Shown here piece by piece: positions 32,516 to 43,418 of a stretch of 44,034 bases of DNA. How positions within the stretch are numbered: position 1 is the stretch's first letter; each line of letters starts with the position of its first letter. The translations under genes and the position numbers were made by a program. The notes under the pieces are model-generated. The model searched no databases. It had not been told where the DNA came from and saw only the letters and a list, made by a program, of their open reading frames with translations. The stretch is from Streptomyces lycii (GTDB lineage: Bacteria; Actinomycetota; Actinomycetes; Streptomycetales; Streptomycetaceae): assembly GCF_009735685.1 (NCBI RefSeq), contig NZ_WHPN01000291.1, positions 1 through 44,034 on the forward strand, given 5' to 3'.

Positions 32516-33313
32516 TCAGCCGCCCGACTCTCCCTTCAGCACCACGAACTCGGCCCCGGCGACATCCGTGCCGACGGCCAGCCGGCCCACGCCCTCGGCG
32601 TCCTCCGGGCCCATGTGCACCGCGCCGCCGTGCTCCCGGATCGCGGCGACCGCCGCGTCGCAGTCGTCCACGCCGAACACCGGATGCCAGTACGCGTCTC
32701 CGCCGGTCGCCTGCAGATACTCTGCGGACAGCTGCACGGCGCCGCCCTGCATCCGCTCCTCCGGCAGCCCTTCGGGGGTGAGCAGCGTGTAGGTGCCCTC
32801 ACCGCCCGGCATCGCCATGTCCTGGGTCTGCCAGCCGAAGAGCGAGCGGTAGAAGTCGAGTCCGGCGGCCGAGTCCGGGGTCATCAGCTCGACCCAGGTC
32901 AGCCCGCCGTGTCCCTCGACCGCCTCCAGGGAGCCCATGGGACCCGGCTTGCAGACCGCGAACCGGCCGCCCTGCGGGTCCGACAGCTGCGCGATCCGGC
33001 CGCCCGGGCCGATGTCGAAGGGCTCGGCCCGCACCGAGCCGCCGAGCCGCCGCGCGGAGTCGGCGGTGGCGTCGACGTCCTCGGTCGTGAAATAGACCGT
33101 CCAGGCCGAGCGGGCGCCCTCCTCGGTCAGCGGGCCGAGCCCGGCGACCGTCCTGCCGTCCCGCTGGAACAGGCCGTATCCCCCGCCCTCCGGGCCGAGG
33201 TCCTGATAATCCCAGCCGAACACCGAGCCGTAGAAGGCCACCGCCGCCGCGGTGTCGGGGGCCCCGAGGTCGACCCAGCAGATGGTGCCGGGGGCGTTGT
33301 CAGTGATGAGCAT
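32516..33313 (-). CDS. VOC (glyoxalase/bleomycin-resistance) family protein, two-domain
   Basis: This 265-residue cytoplasmic protein starts at ATG 33313 with AAGGGA about nine bases upstream. It has two tandem vicinal-oxygen-chelate domains, each opening with the usual pattern. Domain 1 is GTICWVDLGAPDTAAAVAFY...VFGWD; domain 2 is GLTWVELMTPDSAAGLDFYRSLFGW. Streptomyces proteins of this kind are usually called hydroxylases or glyoxalase-like without proven function. Metal ligands are incomplete compared with glyoxalase I, so catalysis is uncertain. It probably stands alone, since 114 bp separate it from cbiZ downstream. Confidence 0.85.
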   Translation of the reverse strand: MLITDNAPGTICWVDLGAPDTAAAVAFYGSVFGWDYQDLGPEGGGYGLFQRDGRTVAGLGPLTEEGARSAWTVYFTTEDVDATADSARRLGGSVRAEPFDIGPGGRIAQLSDPQGGRFAVCKPGPMGSLEAVEGHGGLTWVELMTPDSAAGLDFYRSLFGWQTQDMAMPGGEGTYTLLTPEGLPEERMQGGAVQLSAEYLQATGGDAYWHPVFGVDDCDAAVAAIREHGGAVHMGPEDAEGVGRLAVGTDVAGAEFVVLKGESGG

Positions 33314-33873
33314 GGACTGTTTCCCTTCGCGGGCTGCGGCGAGGAACCGATGGGAAGAGCCTGACACCGACCACGGACAAGCGCCCGTCGGCAAGCGCCG
33401 TCAGAGGGGTGTCGGAGGGACACCGGAGGGATCGGAGGGACGTCGGAGCGCGGGAGGAGGGGACGGTCGCGGGCCACAGGACCACCCGGCGTCCGGGACG
33501 GCCCCGCGCACGGCACCCGCACGGCACCCGCACGGCACCTCGTACGGACACCGCGCAGGGACACCTCGTACGGACCACGCACGGACACCATCGTCGGACA
33601 GCACGCACGGACAGCACGCACGGATTCGCGGGCAGCGCCGCGCGCGGAACACCTCTCACGGACCCGCGCGCCGAACCCGTACGGACGCATGCCGACGCCC
33701 TCCGCACGGGCCCCGCACACACCGGCGCGGACGCGCCCACACACCCCTCACCGACACGCCCAGCACCCTCCGCGCGGCATTCCGCGCCGCCCGCGCAGCG
33801 CTTGTGAACTGCGGTTCTACGGGTTCTGGCGCCCGGTTCCCACGGCCCGTGCCGTTGGTTAGTGTGCGGGGCA
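33314..33873. other. 560-bp divergent spacer with degenerate repeats
   Basis: It separates the VOC gene (minus) from the MFS gene (plus). It holds GGAGGGA(C/T)-type repeats (about 33400-33450), CGCACGGCAC units (33505-33545) and CAGCACGCACGGA units (about 33598-33625). The MFS promoter is likely at its right end: TAGTGT (33860-33865) lies eight bases before ATG 33874, pointing to a leaderless transcript. No gene is seen. Confidence 0.55.
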
Positions 33874-35217
33874 ATGGAAAAGGACCACACCACTCCGGTC
33901 GCCTCCCCCGATCGCCTGCTGCGCCGCGCGCGGCTGGCCACGTTCGCCTTCTTCGGGCTCAACGGCTTCGTCATGGGGGTGTGGGTCGTCCACATCCCGG
34001 CCGTCGAGGACCGGGCCGGTGTCTCGCACGCCGTGCTCGGCTGGCTGCTGCTGCTCATGGGCGCCGGGGCCTTCGCCGGGCTCCAGCTCTGCGGGCCGCT
34101 CAGCGACCGGTTCGGGGCGCGGCGCACCGTGCCGGCCGCCGGGTTGCTGTGCGCCGGCACCCTGGTCCTGCCCGGGCTGGCCGGGGACATGACGGCGCTC
34201 ACCGCGGCCATGGTGGTCCTCGGCTTCGCCAACGGCTGCATGGACGTCAGCATGAACACCCACGCCGTGCAGGTCGAACGCGGTTACGGGCGCCCGGTCA
34301 TGTCCGCCTTCCACGCCGTCTTCTCGGTCGGCGGTGTGGCCGCCGCGCTCGTCGGTGCCCGCACCATCAGCTGGGGCTGGAGCGTCCCGCTCACCCTCGG
34401 CAGCGTGGGCGTCCTGGGCGCGCTCACGGCCCTCGCCGCCGCACCGTTGCTGCTCCCGCCGGAGCCCGGACGCGGCGAGCCGGGCTCCGTGACGCCGGAC
34501 GACGCCGCCGCCCCGGGCTCCGCGGACCGGGACCACGCGGCCGCGGACACCGCCGGGAAGCCCGCCGCCCGGCAGCCCGCGCCGCGCCCGGCGAAGCCGC
34601 GCACGCCGCGGCGGGTGTGGGGCATGGCGCTGCTCGCGCTGATCCTGATGCTCAGCGAGGGCGTGGCGTACGACTGGAGCGTCCTGCACGTCCAGGAGGT
34701 CCTCGACGCCCCCGCCGCGACCGCCGCCCTCGCGTACGGCTGCTTCGCCACCGCGATGACCGTCGGACGCTTCACCACCGACCGGATCGCCGCCCGGTTC
34801 GGCCCGGTGTTCGTCGTCCGCTACGGCGCCGGCACCGCCGCGGTCGGCCTGACCGTGGTCGCCCTGGCTCCGTTCATCCCGCTGGCCCTGGTGGGCTGGA
34901 CGGTCTTCGGCATCGGGCTGTCCGGCTGCGCACCGCAGTTCTTCAGCGCGGCCGGCCACGTCGACCGGGACGCCTCGGGCGCGAACGTCTCCCGGGTCGC
35001 GGGCCTCGGCTACATGGGCATGCTGGCGGGCCCCGCGATCATCGGCCCGATGACCCATCTGATGCCGCTCAACCTGACCTTCTTCCTGCCGGTGGCGTTC
35101 TGCGTGACCGCGGTCTTCACCGCGCAGATCCTGCGCCCGCCGTCCCACGTCGCGTCGGGGTCCGGGACGCCGGCGGCGCGGCGGGGGACGGAGAGCGCGG
35201 TGGAGCGCAGCGCCTGA
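33874..35217 (+). CDS. Major facilitator superfamily transporter
   Basis: This 447-residue protein starts at ATG 33874, with a GTG four codons upstream as an alternative. About twelve TM helices are present. The N-half has FGLNGFVMGVWVVHIPAVE and the signature GPLSDRFGARRTVPAAG between TM2 and TM3. A long Ala/Pro/Asp-rich cytoplasmic loop (about 205-250) separates the halves, and GRFTTDRIAARFG marks the second half. It resembles the YbjJ/fucose-permease-like branch of MFS. It is monocistronic. The substrate cannot be told. Confidence 0.88.
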   Translation: MEKDHTTPVASPDRLLRRARLATFAFFGLNGFVMGVWVVHIPAVEDRAGVSHAVLGWLLLLMGAGAFAGLQLCGPLSDRFGARRTVPAAGLLCAGTLVLPGLAGDMTALTAAMVVLGFANGCMDVSMNTHAVQVERGYGRPVMSAFHAVFSVGGVAAALVGARTISWGWSVPLTLGSVGVLGALTALAAAPLLLPPEPGRGEPGSVTPDDAAAPGSADRDHAAADTAGKPAARQPAPRPAKPRTPRRVWGMALLALILMLSEGVAYDWSVLHVQEVLDAPAATAALAYGCFATAMTVGRFTTDRIAARFGPVFVVRYGAGTAAVGLTVVALAPFIPLALVGWTVFGIGLSGCAPQFFSAAGHVDRDASGANVSRVAGLGYMGMLAGPAIIGPMTHLMPLNLTFFLPVAFCVTAVFTAQILRPPSHVASGSGTPAARRGTESAVERSA

Positions 35218-35669
35218 GAGCCGCCGGCCGCCGCGGGGCACGTGCGGTCCCGGGCCACGCGTACTCCCCGGCCCACGCGCAGTCGCGGGGCACGTGCGGT
35301 CCCGGGACACGTGCGGTCCCGGGACACGTGCGGTCCCGGGACACGTGCGGTCCCGGGACACGTGCGGTCCCGGGGCACGCGCAGTCGCGGGTAACGGCAG
35401 TCGCGGGTCACGTGTGGGAGGACTGCCCGCCGGCGGCCGGCGAGGTGCCGTACATGTTGGTCACGCGGACGGCGACGTTGTCCTCGCCGATCGGTGCGGG
35501 GACACCGTGACCGTGATCCGGCCCGGGGAGACGGCGGAGACGGTTTGTGGTCCCGCAGTCCCCGGACGGGTGGGATGCGCGGCTCCCGGTGCTCAACCCG
35601 CGCCGTGATCGATAGAGTTGGGCACGGACCTGTCCCGCACACCACCCGGTTCATGAGGAAGGGAAGTCC
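35218..35669. other. 452-bp spacer with a palindromic tandem array
   Basis: After the MFS stop come a degenerate copy and five perfect-to-near-perfect copies of a 17-bp unit (35291-35375), then GCAGTCGCGGGT units to about 35415. The terD promoter is probably near TAGAGT (about 35614-35619), about 50 bases before the terD start. Confidence 0.6.
35291..35375. repeat. 17-bp tandem repeat, five copies, each with nested palindromes
   Basis: CACGTGCGGTCCCGGGA repeats at 35291, 35308, 35325, 35342 and 35359. Each unit holds CACGTG, and the junction forms GTCCCGGGAC, so every repeat is self-complementary and the array can fold into several hairpins. Confidence 0.85.
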
Positions 35670-36200
35670 GTGAGCAGTCTCAACAAGGGGCTCGGCAAGG
35701 TCGAGGTGACGCTCAAGTGGGATCCCAGTCCGCTCGGTGAGCCGGACATCGATCTCGACATCATCGCCGGGACGTACAGCGCGGCGGATCCGTACGGCGA
35801 CCCCGTCTATCTCGTGCACTTCGACAGCCGGTCGCCGGACGGCACCATCACCCTCAACCGGGACAGCCGCACCGGGCAGGGCTTCGGCGTCGACGAGGCC
35901 ATGACCCTGGAGTTCGAGCGGATCTCCGAGGAGTACGCCCGGGTCGTCGTGGGTGTGGCGATCCAGCAGCGCGAGGAGCGGCGGACGTTCGGCCATGTCC
36001 CGCACACCGCCGCCCGGATCTCCGAGGGGGTCAACGAACTGGCGGCGTACGACTTCGGGGACGTCGCAGGGGCGACGGCCTCGACCATCGCCGAGTTCCG
36101 CCGCGACGAGGCCGGGGTCTGGGAATTCCGTGAGGACGTCCGCGGGTTCGACGAGGACCCGGACGCGTTCGGCCGGCTGATGGGCCGCAGGCCCGTCTGA
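35670..36200 (+). CDS. terD: TerD-family protein
   Basis: This 176-residue protein starts at GTG 35670 with GGAAGGGAAG a few bases upstream. The TerD beta-sandwich is evident: KVEVTLKWDPSP, DIDLDIIAGTY, PVYLVHFDSRSPDGTITLNRD (calcium-site Asp residues), EFERISEEYARVVVGVAIQQ and AAYDFGDVAGATASTIAEF. TerD proteins bind calcium and take part in tellurite/stress resistance and, in Streptomyces, in development. It stands alone here, without other ter genes. Confidence 0.9.
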   Translation: MSSLNKGLGKVEVTLKWDPSPLGEPDIDLDIIAGTYSAADPYGDPVYLVHFDSRSPDGTITLNRDSRTGQGFGVDEAMTLEFERISEEYARVVVGVAIQQREERRTFGHVPHTAARISEGVNELAAYDFGDVAGATASTIAEFRRDEAGVWEFREDVRGFDEDPDAFGRLMGRRPV

Positions 36201-36768
36201 GCGGTCTTGGGCCGGCCCGCCCCGGCCGGCCGGCCCCGCGGACCGGCCCCCTCCGCTGCCGCCCCCTCGCACGGGCCCGTCCGCTCCGGACGTCCGTCGC
36301 GTGGCCCGTCCGCTCCGGTCCGCCGCGGGCCCCGCCACGGGCCCGCGGCGGGGGCCGTACACCCCGGTGTCCCCACATCCCCGGTGTCCGCACGGTGTCC
36401 GTACATCCCGTGCCCGTACATCCCGTGCCCGTACATCCCCGGTGACCGCACCTCCCCGTGCCCGTACATCCCCGGTGACCGCACATCCCCGGTCTGCGGC
36501 CCCGCGCGGCTGCGGCCCCTCGGCCCCGCGCGGCGGCCGGGCGGACCCCGGCAGCACCATCGGCTCCCGGCGCTCGGCCAGGGTGGTGATCCCGACGTCC
36601 ATCCCCGCAGGCCGGAGCGCCGATCACCGGCTTCACCAGGCATTTTCCCCCGCCCCGGACGCGGACGGAACCGGTCCGGTCCGGGGGGTGGGCATCCTCC
36701 GATCGGATGATGCTTTCGGACCCATCAGCGGATGGTGACGGCCGACGCCGCACGGCACGCTCTCCGGT
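36201..36768. other. 568-bp spacer with CGTACATCCC repeats and a probable operator
   Basis: The left part is very GC-rich with CCGGCCGG palindromes. At about 36400-36490 there are compound repeats of CGTACATCCC(C)GGTGACCGCAC and CGTACATCCCGTGCC. A near-perfect palindrome lies at 36693-36712, 56 bp before the ABC transporter start. No gene is seen. Confidence 0.6.
36693..36712. promoter_or_regulatory. 20-bp palindrome, probable TetR-type operator of the ABC exporter
   Basis: CATCCTCCGATCGGATGATG is a dyad with one mismatched pair and the same CCGATCGG core as the palindrome at 5158-5175. No regulator gene of the TetR family adjoins this operon, so the binding protein would be encoded elsewhere or be the TetR at 4597-5145. 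Confidence 0.5.
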
Positions 36769-37761
36769 ATGGCAATCATCGAAGTCAGCGGGGTGCGCAA
36801 GGCCTACGGGGGCAAACTCGCCGTCGACGGAGTGTCCTTCTCCGTCGAGGAGGGCGAGATCTTCGGCGTCCTGGGGCCCAACGGGGCCGGCAAGACGACG
36901 ACCGTCGAGTGCGTCGAGGGGCTCCGGGTGCCCGACGCGGGAACCGTGCGCGTGGCCGGTCTCGACCCGGTCGCCGACCACCACGAGGTCACCCAGATCC
37001 TCGGCGCGCAGCTCCAGCAGAGCGAACTCCAGCAGAAACTGACCGTACGCGAGGCGCTGGACCTCTACGCGTCCTTCTACCGGAAACCGGCGGACGGCCT
37101 GGGACTCGCCCGGCGCCTCGGGCTGGAGGACCGGCTGGACGCCCGGTTCGGCAAGCTGTCCGGCGGCCAGAAGCAGCGGCTGTTCATCGCGCTCGCGCTG
37201 ATCGGCAGCCCCCGGGTGGTGGTGCTCGACGAGCTGACGACGGGCCTCGACCCGCGCGGCCGGCGCGACACCTGGGCGCTGATCGAGGACATCCGGGACT
37301 CCGGTGTGACCGTGCTGCTGGTCACCCACTTCATGGAGGAGGCACAGCGGCTGTGCGACCGGGTCGCGGTGATCGACGCGGGCCGGGTCGTGGCGCTGGA
37401 CACCCCGGAGGGGCTGGTCCGGCAGGCCGCGAGTTCCACGGTCATCACCTTCACACCGTCGAAGCCGCTCGACGAGCGGGACCTGGCGGAGCTGCCCGGC
37501 GTCGCCTCGGTCGCCGAGAAGAACGCCCGGCTGACCATCAACGGCACGGACGACACCGTGAACGCCGTGATCTCACTGCTCGCCCGGCGCGGGGTCACCG
37601 CGCGGCAGCTGCGGGTGGCGGACGCGACGCTGGACGACGCCTTCCTCGACCTGACGGGGCGGGGCGGGCCGGACGGGCCGGACGCGCGGCGCGAGGCGTT
37701 CGAGCAGGACGGGCCGCCCGCTTCGGGCCTCGCCCGGACCGAGACCGAGGGAGTGCACTGA
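36769..37761 (+). CDS. ABC exporter ATP-binding protein, DrrA/CcmA type
   Basis: This 330-residue protein starts at ATG 36769. Walker A is GPNGAGKTTT (about 39-48), followed by the Q-loop, LSGGQKQR as the ABC signature (about 132-139), VVVLDELTTGLDPRGRR as Walker B and D-loop, and a switch His in LLVTHFMEEAQ. A C-terminal regulatory extension as in DrrA follows (about 225-300), ending in a variable tail. The next gene, a permease, starts two bases after its stop. The pair forms an ABC-2 exporter for a drug, lipid or natural product. Confidence 0.93.
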   Translation: MAIIEVSGVRKAYGGKLAVDGVSFSVEEGEIFGVLGPNGAGKTTTVECVEGLRVPDAGTVRVAGLDPVADHHEVTQILGAQLQQSELQQKLTVREALDLYASFYRKPADGLGLARRLGLEDRLDARFGKLSGGQKQRLFIALALIGSPRVVVLDELTTGLDPRGRRDTWALIEDIRDSGVTVLLVTHFMEEAQRLCDRVAVIDAGRVVALDTPEGLVRQAASSTVITFTPSKPLDERDLAELPGVASVAEKNARLTINGTDDTVNAVISLLARRGVTARQLRVADATLDDAFLDLTGRGGPDGPDARREAFEQDGPPASGLARTETEGVH

Positions 37762-37763
37762 CC

Positions 37764-38582
37764 ATGCCCGCAACCGCGCACACGTCCACGACCCCGCCGG
37801 GGAACACCCCCGCGTCCGCGACGCCCGCCCGGGCCCGGGTCCCGATGCTGTCGGGCGCCGTGCTCCGTACCGAGATCCGGCTGATGTGCCGCGAACCCGG
37901 GGCGATCTTCTGGGTCGTCCTCTTCCCGACACTGCTGCTCAGCATCCTCGGGCTGATTCCCGGCTTCCGGGAGCCGGACCCGAAGCACGGCGGGCTGCGG
38001 GTGGTCGACCTGTACGTACCGATCGCCGTGCTGCTGTCGATGATCACGGCCGGAATCCAGAGCATGCCGACCGTGCTCACCGGCTACCGCGAACGCGGCA
38101 TCCTGCGACGGCTGTCCACCACCCCGGCCCGCCCGGTGAGCCTGCTGCTCGCGCAGATCACCGTGCACGGCGCCGCCATCGCCGTGGCCGCCGTGCTGGC
38201 CCTGGCCGTCGGGCGGATCGCGTTCGACGTACCGCTGCCGGAGCAGCCCTTCGGCTACGCGCTGGCCTTCGTGCTGGCGGCGCTCAGCGCGCTCGCGCTG
38301 GGGACGGTCGTGTCGGCGCTGTCGAGCACCACGAAGATGTCCAGCGTGCTGGGTTCGATCGTCTTCTTCCCCGCCATGTTCACCGCCGGCGTCTGGCTGC
38401 CGGTGCAGAGCATGCCGGAGACGCTGCAGACGATCGTGGAGTTCTCCCCGCTGGGCGCGGCGTCCCAGTCCCTCGACCAGGCGATGTCCGGGAACTGGCC
38501 GGACCTGGCGCACCTGGGGGTCACCGGTCTGTGGGCGGCGCTGCTGATCGCGGTCGCGGCCCGCTGGTTCCGGTGGGAGTGA
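37764..38582 (+). CDS. ABC-2 type permease, DrrB-like
   Basis: This 272-residue protein starts at ATG 37764, preceded by GAGGGAG inside the end of the ATPase gene. After a Thr/Pro-rich cytoplasmic tail come six TM segments of the ABC-2 fold: FWVVLFPTLLLSILGLIPG, VPIAVLLSMITAGIQSM, the cytoplasmic GYRERGILRRLSTTPARP coupling region, two mid-helices, FFPAMFTAGVWLPVQSMP, and a last helix LWAALLIAVAARW. GYRERG(I/V)LRRL is typical of DrrB-like permeases that partner DrrA-type ATPases. The two-component system downstream may control this exporter. Confidence 0.92.
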   Translation: MPATAHTSTTPPGNTPASATPARARVPMLSGAVLRTEIRLMCREPGAIFWVVLFPTLLLSILGLIPGFREPDPKHGGLRVVDLYVPIAVLLSMITAGIQSMPTVLTGYRERGILRRLSTTPARPVSLLLAQITVHGAAIAVAAVLALAVGRIAFDVPLPEQPFGYALAFVLAALSALALGTVVSALSSTTKMSSVLGSIVFFPAMFTAGVWLPVQSMPETLQTIVEFSPLGAASQSLDQAMSGNWPDLAHLGVTGLWAALLIAVAARWFRWE

Positions 38583-38769
38583 ACGCGGCCCGGACGTCCG
38601 CCGCGGACCGCCGGGACGCCCCGGTACGGGAGAACCGGGTAGCGGAGTATCCGGTACGGGACAGCCCGGTACCGGGGAAACCGCTGCTCCGGGGCGGAAC
38701 GAGGAGCCGGGCCCGGTGCGGGGGGACGGGCCCGGCCCCGCCCCGTGCCCGGGTGAGAAGCTGAGCGGC

Positions 38770-40053
38770 ATGTCGGCGGTGACCGCGGTGACGAGTGCCG
38801 AGCAGCGGTGGAAGCAGTTCCACCGCTGGGGGCCGTACGCCCTGCTGGGCATCTCCGGGTCGCTCTCGGCGCTGACCGCCGAGGAGATCACCACGCCCCG
38901 TGAGGGCACCGTGCTGCTGGCGCTGTTCGCGGTGGCGCTGGTCTGGCACGGCGCGTGGACGGCCCGGGACCTGCGGCTCCAGCGGTCCGGGCGGCCGGGG
39001 CGGGCCTGGCCCGGGGCGGTCCACTTCGCCGGGCGGCTCGCGCTCGCGTTCGCCATGACCTGGCTCAACCCGTTCTGCGCCATCTACGCCCTGCTGACCT
39101 ACTTCGACGCCGACCGCCTCGTGCCGCCGTTCTGGGCGCGGGCGGGCGCGTTCGTCACCGCGGTGACGATGGCGGGCTCGCAGTCGGGCGGCCTGCCGCC
39201 CGCCCACACGGGCAACTGGATCGCTTTCGGTGCGCTGTTCGCGCTGCACATCTCCCTGGTGCTGGTCTTCGAGCACATCGGGAACAAGGAATCCCAGATC
39301 AACCGGGAGCGCGTCGACACCATCGACAAGCTGGAACGCGCCAACGCCCGGCTGGAACAAGCACTCACCGAGAACGCCGGGCTGCACGCCCAGCTTCTCG
39401 TCCAGGCCCGGGAGGCGGGCATCGCCGACGAGCGGGCACGGCTCGCAGCGGAGATCCACGACACCATCGCGCAGGGGCTGGCGGGGATCGTCACCCAGCT
39501 CCAGGCCGCGCTCGACAGCCCGGACCCCGACGCCGCCCGGCAGCGCGCCGAGCGGGCCGCGGAGCTGGCGCGGCGGAGCCTGCGCGAGGCGCGCCGGTCG
39601 GTGCAGAACCTCGGGCCGGGCGCGCTGGAGCACGCGCCGCTGCCGGAGGCGCTGAAGGAGACCCTGAGCACGGCGGCGGCCCCCGGGGACGGCGCCCCCA
39701 CCTCCCAACTGGTGGTCACCGGCACCGTGGAACCACTGCACGACGAAGTGGAGGCCACCCTGCTGCGCATCGCCCAGGAAGCCCTGGCCAATGTCACGAA
39801 GCACGCCGCGGCGACCCGGGTCGGCGTCACGCTGTCGTACATGGGCGACGAGGTGACGCTGGACATACGGGACGACGGCCGCGGGTTCGACCCGGACGCG
39901 GTGGCGTCCCGGCGCACGGGCGGCACGTCCGGGTTCGGGCTGACCGGCATGCGGGCCCGGGCCGAGCGGCTGGCGGGCACGGTCGCGATCGAGTCCGCTC
40001 CCGGCCAGGGCACCGCGGTGTCCGCCCGCGTACCGTTGATCCGCCATGACTGA
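38770..40053 (+). CDS. NarL-type sensor histidine kinase
   Basis: This 427-residue membrane kinase starts at ATG 38770. Five or six TM helices fill residues about 20-170 with no large external domain, so the stimulus is probably sensed in or at the membrane. A coiled coil follows (ERVDTIDKLERANARLEQAL). HisKA_3 has RLAAEIHDTIAQGLAG with the phospho-His, and the HATPase domain has QEALANVTKHA (N box), DDGRGFDPD and GFGLTGMRARAERLAG (G boxes). Its stop overlaps the response-regulator start by 8 bp. The order after the DrrAB-like exporter resembles cell-envelope stress or antibiotic-detox modules. Confidence 0.92.
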   Translation: MSAVTAVTSAEQRWKQFHRWGPYALLGISGSLSALTAEEITTPREGTVLLALFAVALVWHGAWTARDLRLQRSGRPGRAWPGAVHFAGRLALAFAMTWLNPFCAIYALLTYFDADRLVPPFWARAGAFVTAVTMAGSQSGGLPPAHTGNWIAFGALFALHISLVLVFEHIGNKESQINRERVDTIDKLERANARLEQALTENAGLHAQLLVQAREAGIADERARLAAEIHDTIAQGLAGIVTQLQAALDSPDPDAARQRAERAAELARRSLREARRSVQNLGPGALEHAPLPEALKETLSTAAAPGDGAPTSQLVVTGTVEPLHDEVEATLLRIAQEALANVTKHAAATRVGVTLSYMGDEVTLDIRDDGRGFDPDAVASRRTGGTSGFGLTGMRARAERLAGTVAIESAPGQGTAVSARVPLIRHD

Positions 40054-40708
40054 ACCCGAACCCGCCCGCGCCGCCGCGGACCGCCGCCCGGTGACCCTCG
40101 TCATCGTCGACGACCACCCGGTGGTCCGGGACGGCCTGCGCGGCATGTTCGCGGCACACGACGGCTTCGAGGTGCTCGGCGAGGCGGGCGACGGAGTGCA
40201 GGGGGTCGCGCTGGCCGAACGGCTGGACCCGGACGTCGTACTGCTGGACCTGCGGATGCCGGGCGGCGGCGGAGTGGAAGCGATCAAGGAGATCGGCCGG
40301 CGCGGACTGCGGTCCCGGGTGCTGGTCCTCACCACGTACGACACGGACTCCGACACCCTGCCCGCCATCGAGGCCGGCGCGACCGGCTATCTCCTCAAGG
40401 ACGCGCCCCGGGACGAGCTGTTCGCGGCCGTCCGGGCAGCGGCCGAGGGCCGTACGGTGCTGTCACCGGCGGTGGCGTCCCGGCTGGTCGACCGCGTACG
40501 GACCCCCGGCCGCGAACCCCTCAGCACCCGCGAACGGGAAGTCCTGGCCCTGGTCGCCAAGGGCAACTCCAACCGGGAGATCGCGGCCGCCCTGTTCATC
40601 AGCGAGGCGACGGTGAAGACCCACCTCGCCCACCTCTACGCCAAGCTCGGCGTCAACGACCGGGCCGCGGCGGTGGCGGTCGCGTACGAACGCGGCATCC
40701 TCGGCTGA
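40046..40708 (+). CDS. NarL/LuxR-family response regulator
   Basis: This 220-residue regulator starts at ATG 40046 within the 3' end of the kinase gene. The receiver domain has the acidic pair in IVDDHPVVRDG, the phospho-acceptor Asp68 in DVVLLDLRMPG, the switch residue in VLTTYDT and Lys in GYLLKDAPRDEL. A LuxR-type helix-turn-helix fills the C-terminus (about 155-218: LSTREREVLALVAKGNSNREI, TVKTHLAHLYAKLGV). It is the cognate partner of the kinase. Likely targets are the operon itself and the DrrAB-like exporter, by context only. Confidence 0.94.
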   Translation: MTEPEPARAAADRRPVTLVIVDDHPVVRDGLRGMFAAHDGFEVLGEAGDGVQGVALAERLDPDVVLLDLRMPGGGGVEAIKEIGRRGLRSRVLVLTTYDTDSDTLPAIEAGATGYLLKDAPRDELFAAVRAAAEGRTVLSPAVASRLVDRVRTPGREPLSTREREVLALVAKGNSNREIAAALFISEATVKTHLAHLYAKLGVNDRAAAVAVAYERGILG

Positions 40709-40832
40709 CGACACCCGAGTACCCCCGCTCCCCACAGCCCGCCACATCGCGGCCCGGACGGCTGTCCCCGGCCTGCGGACACCCCGATCCCCCGGCGGAC
40801 GAGAGCGGCAGCCGCGCGACGACGGGAGGGGA

Positions 40833-40958
40833 CGGGTCCGCAGGGAGGGGGTCCTCCACGCTTACGTGTATTTGTGGCCGCCACCACCGGGCGAACTCTC
40901 CGACCCCGTCCAGGCGGCCGTAAATATGCGGTGGAGGACCCCCCTCCCGGAGGACCCG
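40833..40958. repeat. Long imperfect inverted repeat, arms of about 46-50 nt, 30-nt loop
   Basis: The left arm (40833-40882) includes CGGGTCC, GGGAGGGGGTCCTCCAC and GGCCGCC. The right arm (40913-40958) includes GGCGGCC, GTGGAGGACCCCCCTCCC and GGACCCG. The middle 17-18 nt pair with a single bulge. The AT-rich loop-proximal segments (TTACGTGTATTTGT and TAAATATGC) are unusual here. It could be a bidirectional terminator or the remnant of a small mobile element. Confidence 0.65.
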
Positions 40959-41057
40959 GCCCCGGCACCACCACGCACCCGCTCCGCGCACCCGCGCTGC
41001 ACCGCGCAACCGCACCCCGCACCGACCCCGCCACCCGCACAAACCCGCGCACGGGGA

Positions 41058-41090
41058 AGGCCCCGGGTCCGTCCAGCGGACCCGGGGCCT
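41058..41090 (-). terminator. Perfect 14-bp stem terminator of icd
   Basis: AGGCCCCGGGTCCG (41058-41071) and CGGACCCGGGGCCT (41077-41090) pair perfectly around a 5-nt loop, 25 bases downstream of the icd stop codon. Confidence 0.85.
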
Positions 41091-41115
41091 CCCGGTGCGT
41101 GTCACCCGGCAGTCG

Positions 41116-43347
<2,232 letters not shown>

Positions 43348-43361
43348 TCACGTCTACATCG

Positions 43362-43380
43362 TCTCGACATCAAGATATCT
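43362..43380 (-). promoter_or_regulatory. Dyad upstream of icd
   Basis: Read on the minus strand, AGATATCT is followed by an overlapping TCTTGATGTCGAGA. The 14-bp element is a near palindrome (TCTYGA-N2-TCRAGA) in an AT-richer stretch, placed where a promoter or operator of icd would lie. The regulator is not known to me. Confidence 0.4.
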
Positions 43381-43418
43381 CCTGCCGCCGCTCCCCGACA
43401 GCAGCCCCCGGGGCGGCG

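Larger units (their letters stand above)
40709..41115. other. 407-bp spacer between convergent genes with a long inverted repeat
   Basis: The spacer follows the response-regulator stop and precedes the icd stop. It holds a long imperfect inverted repeat (40833-40958), Cys/His-free GC-rich sequence and the icd terminator. No gene is seen. Confidence 0.6.

Noticed and set aside
32402..32520. Cobalamin riboswitch before cbiZ
   Set aside because: The upstream spacer is only about 114 bp, and I see no B12-box-like sequence or long leader.
33859..35361. 500-codon minus-strand open frame
   Set aside because: Antisense of the MFS gene; it runs into the 17-bp tandem array and has no domain.
35291..35375. 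CRISPR array
   Set aside because: Units are contiguous 17-mers without spacers and no cas gene is present; the same holds for the other tandem arrays in the window.
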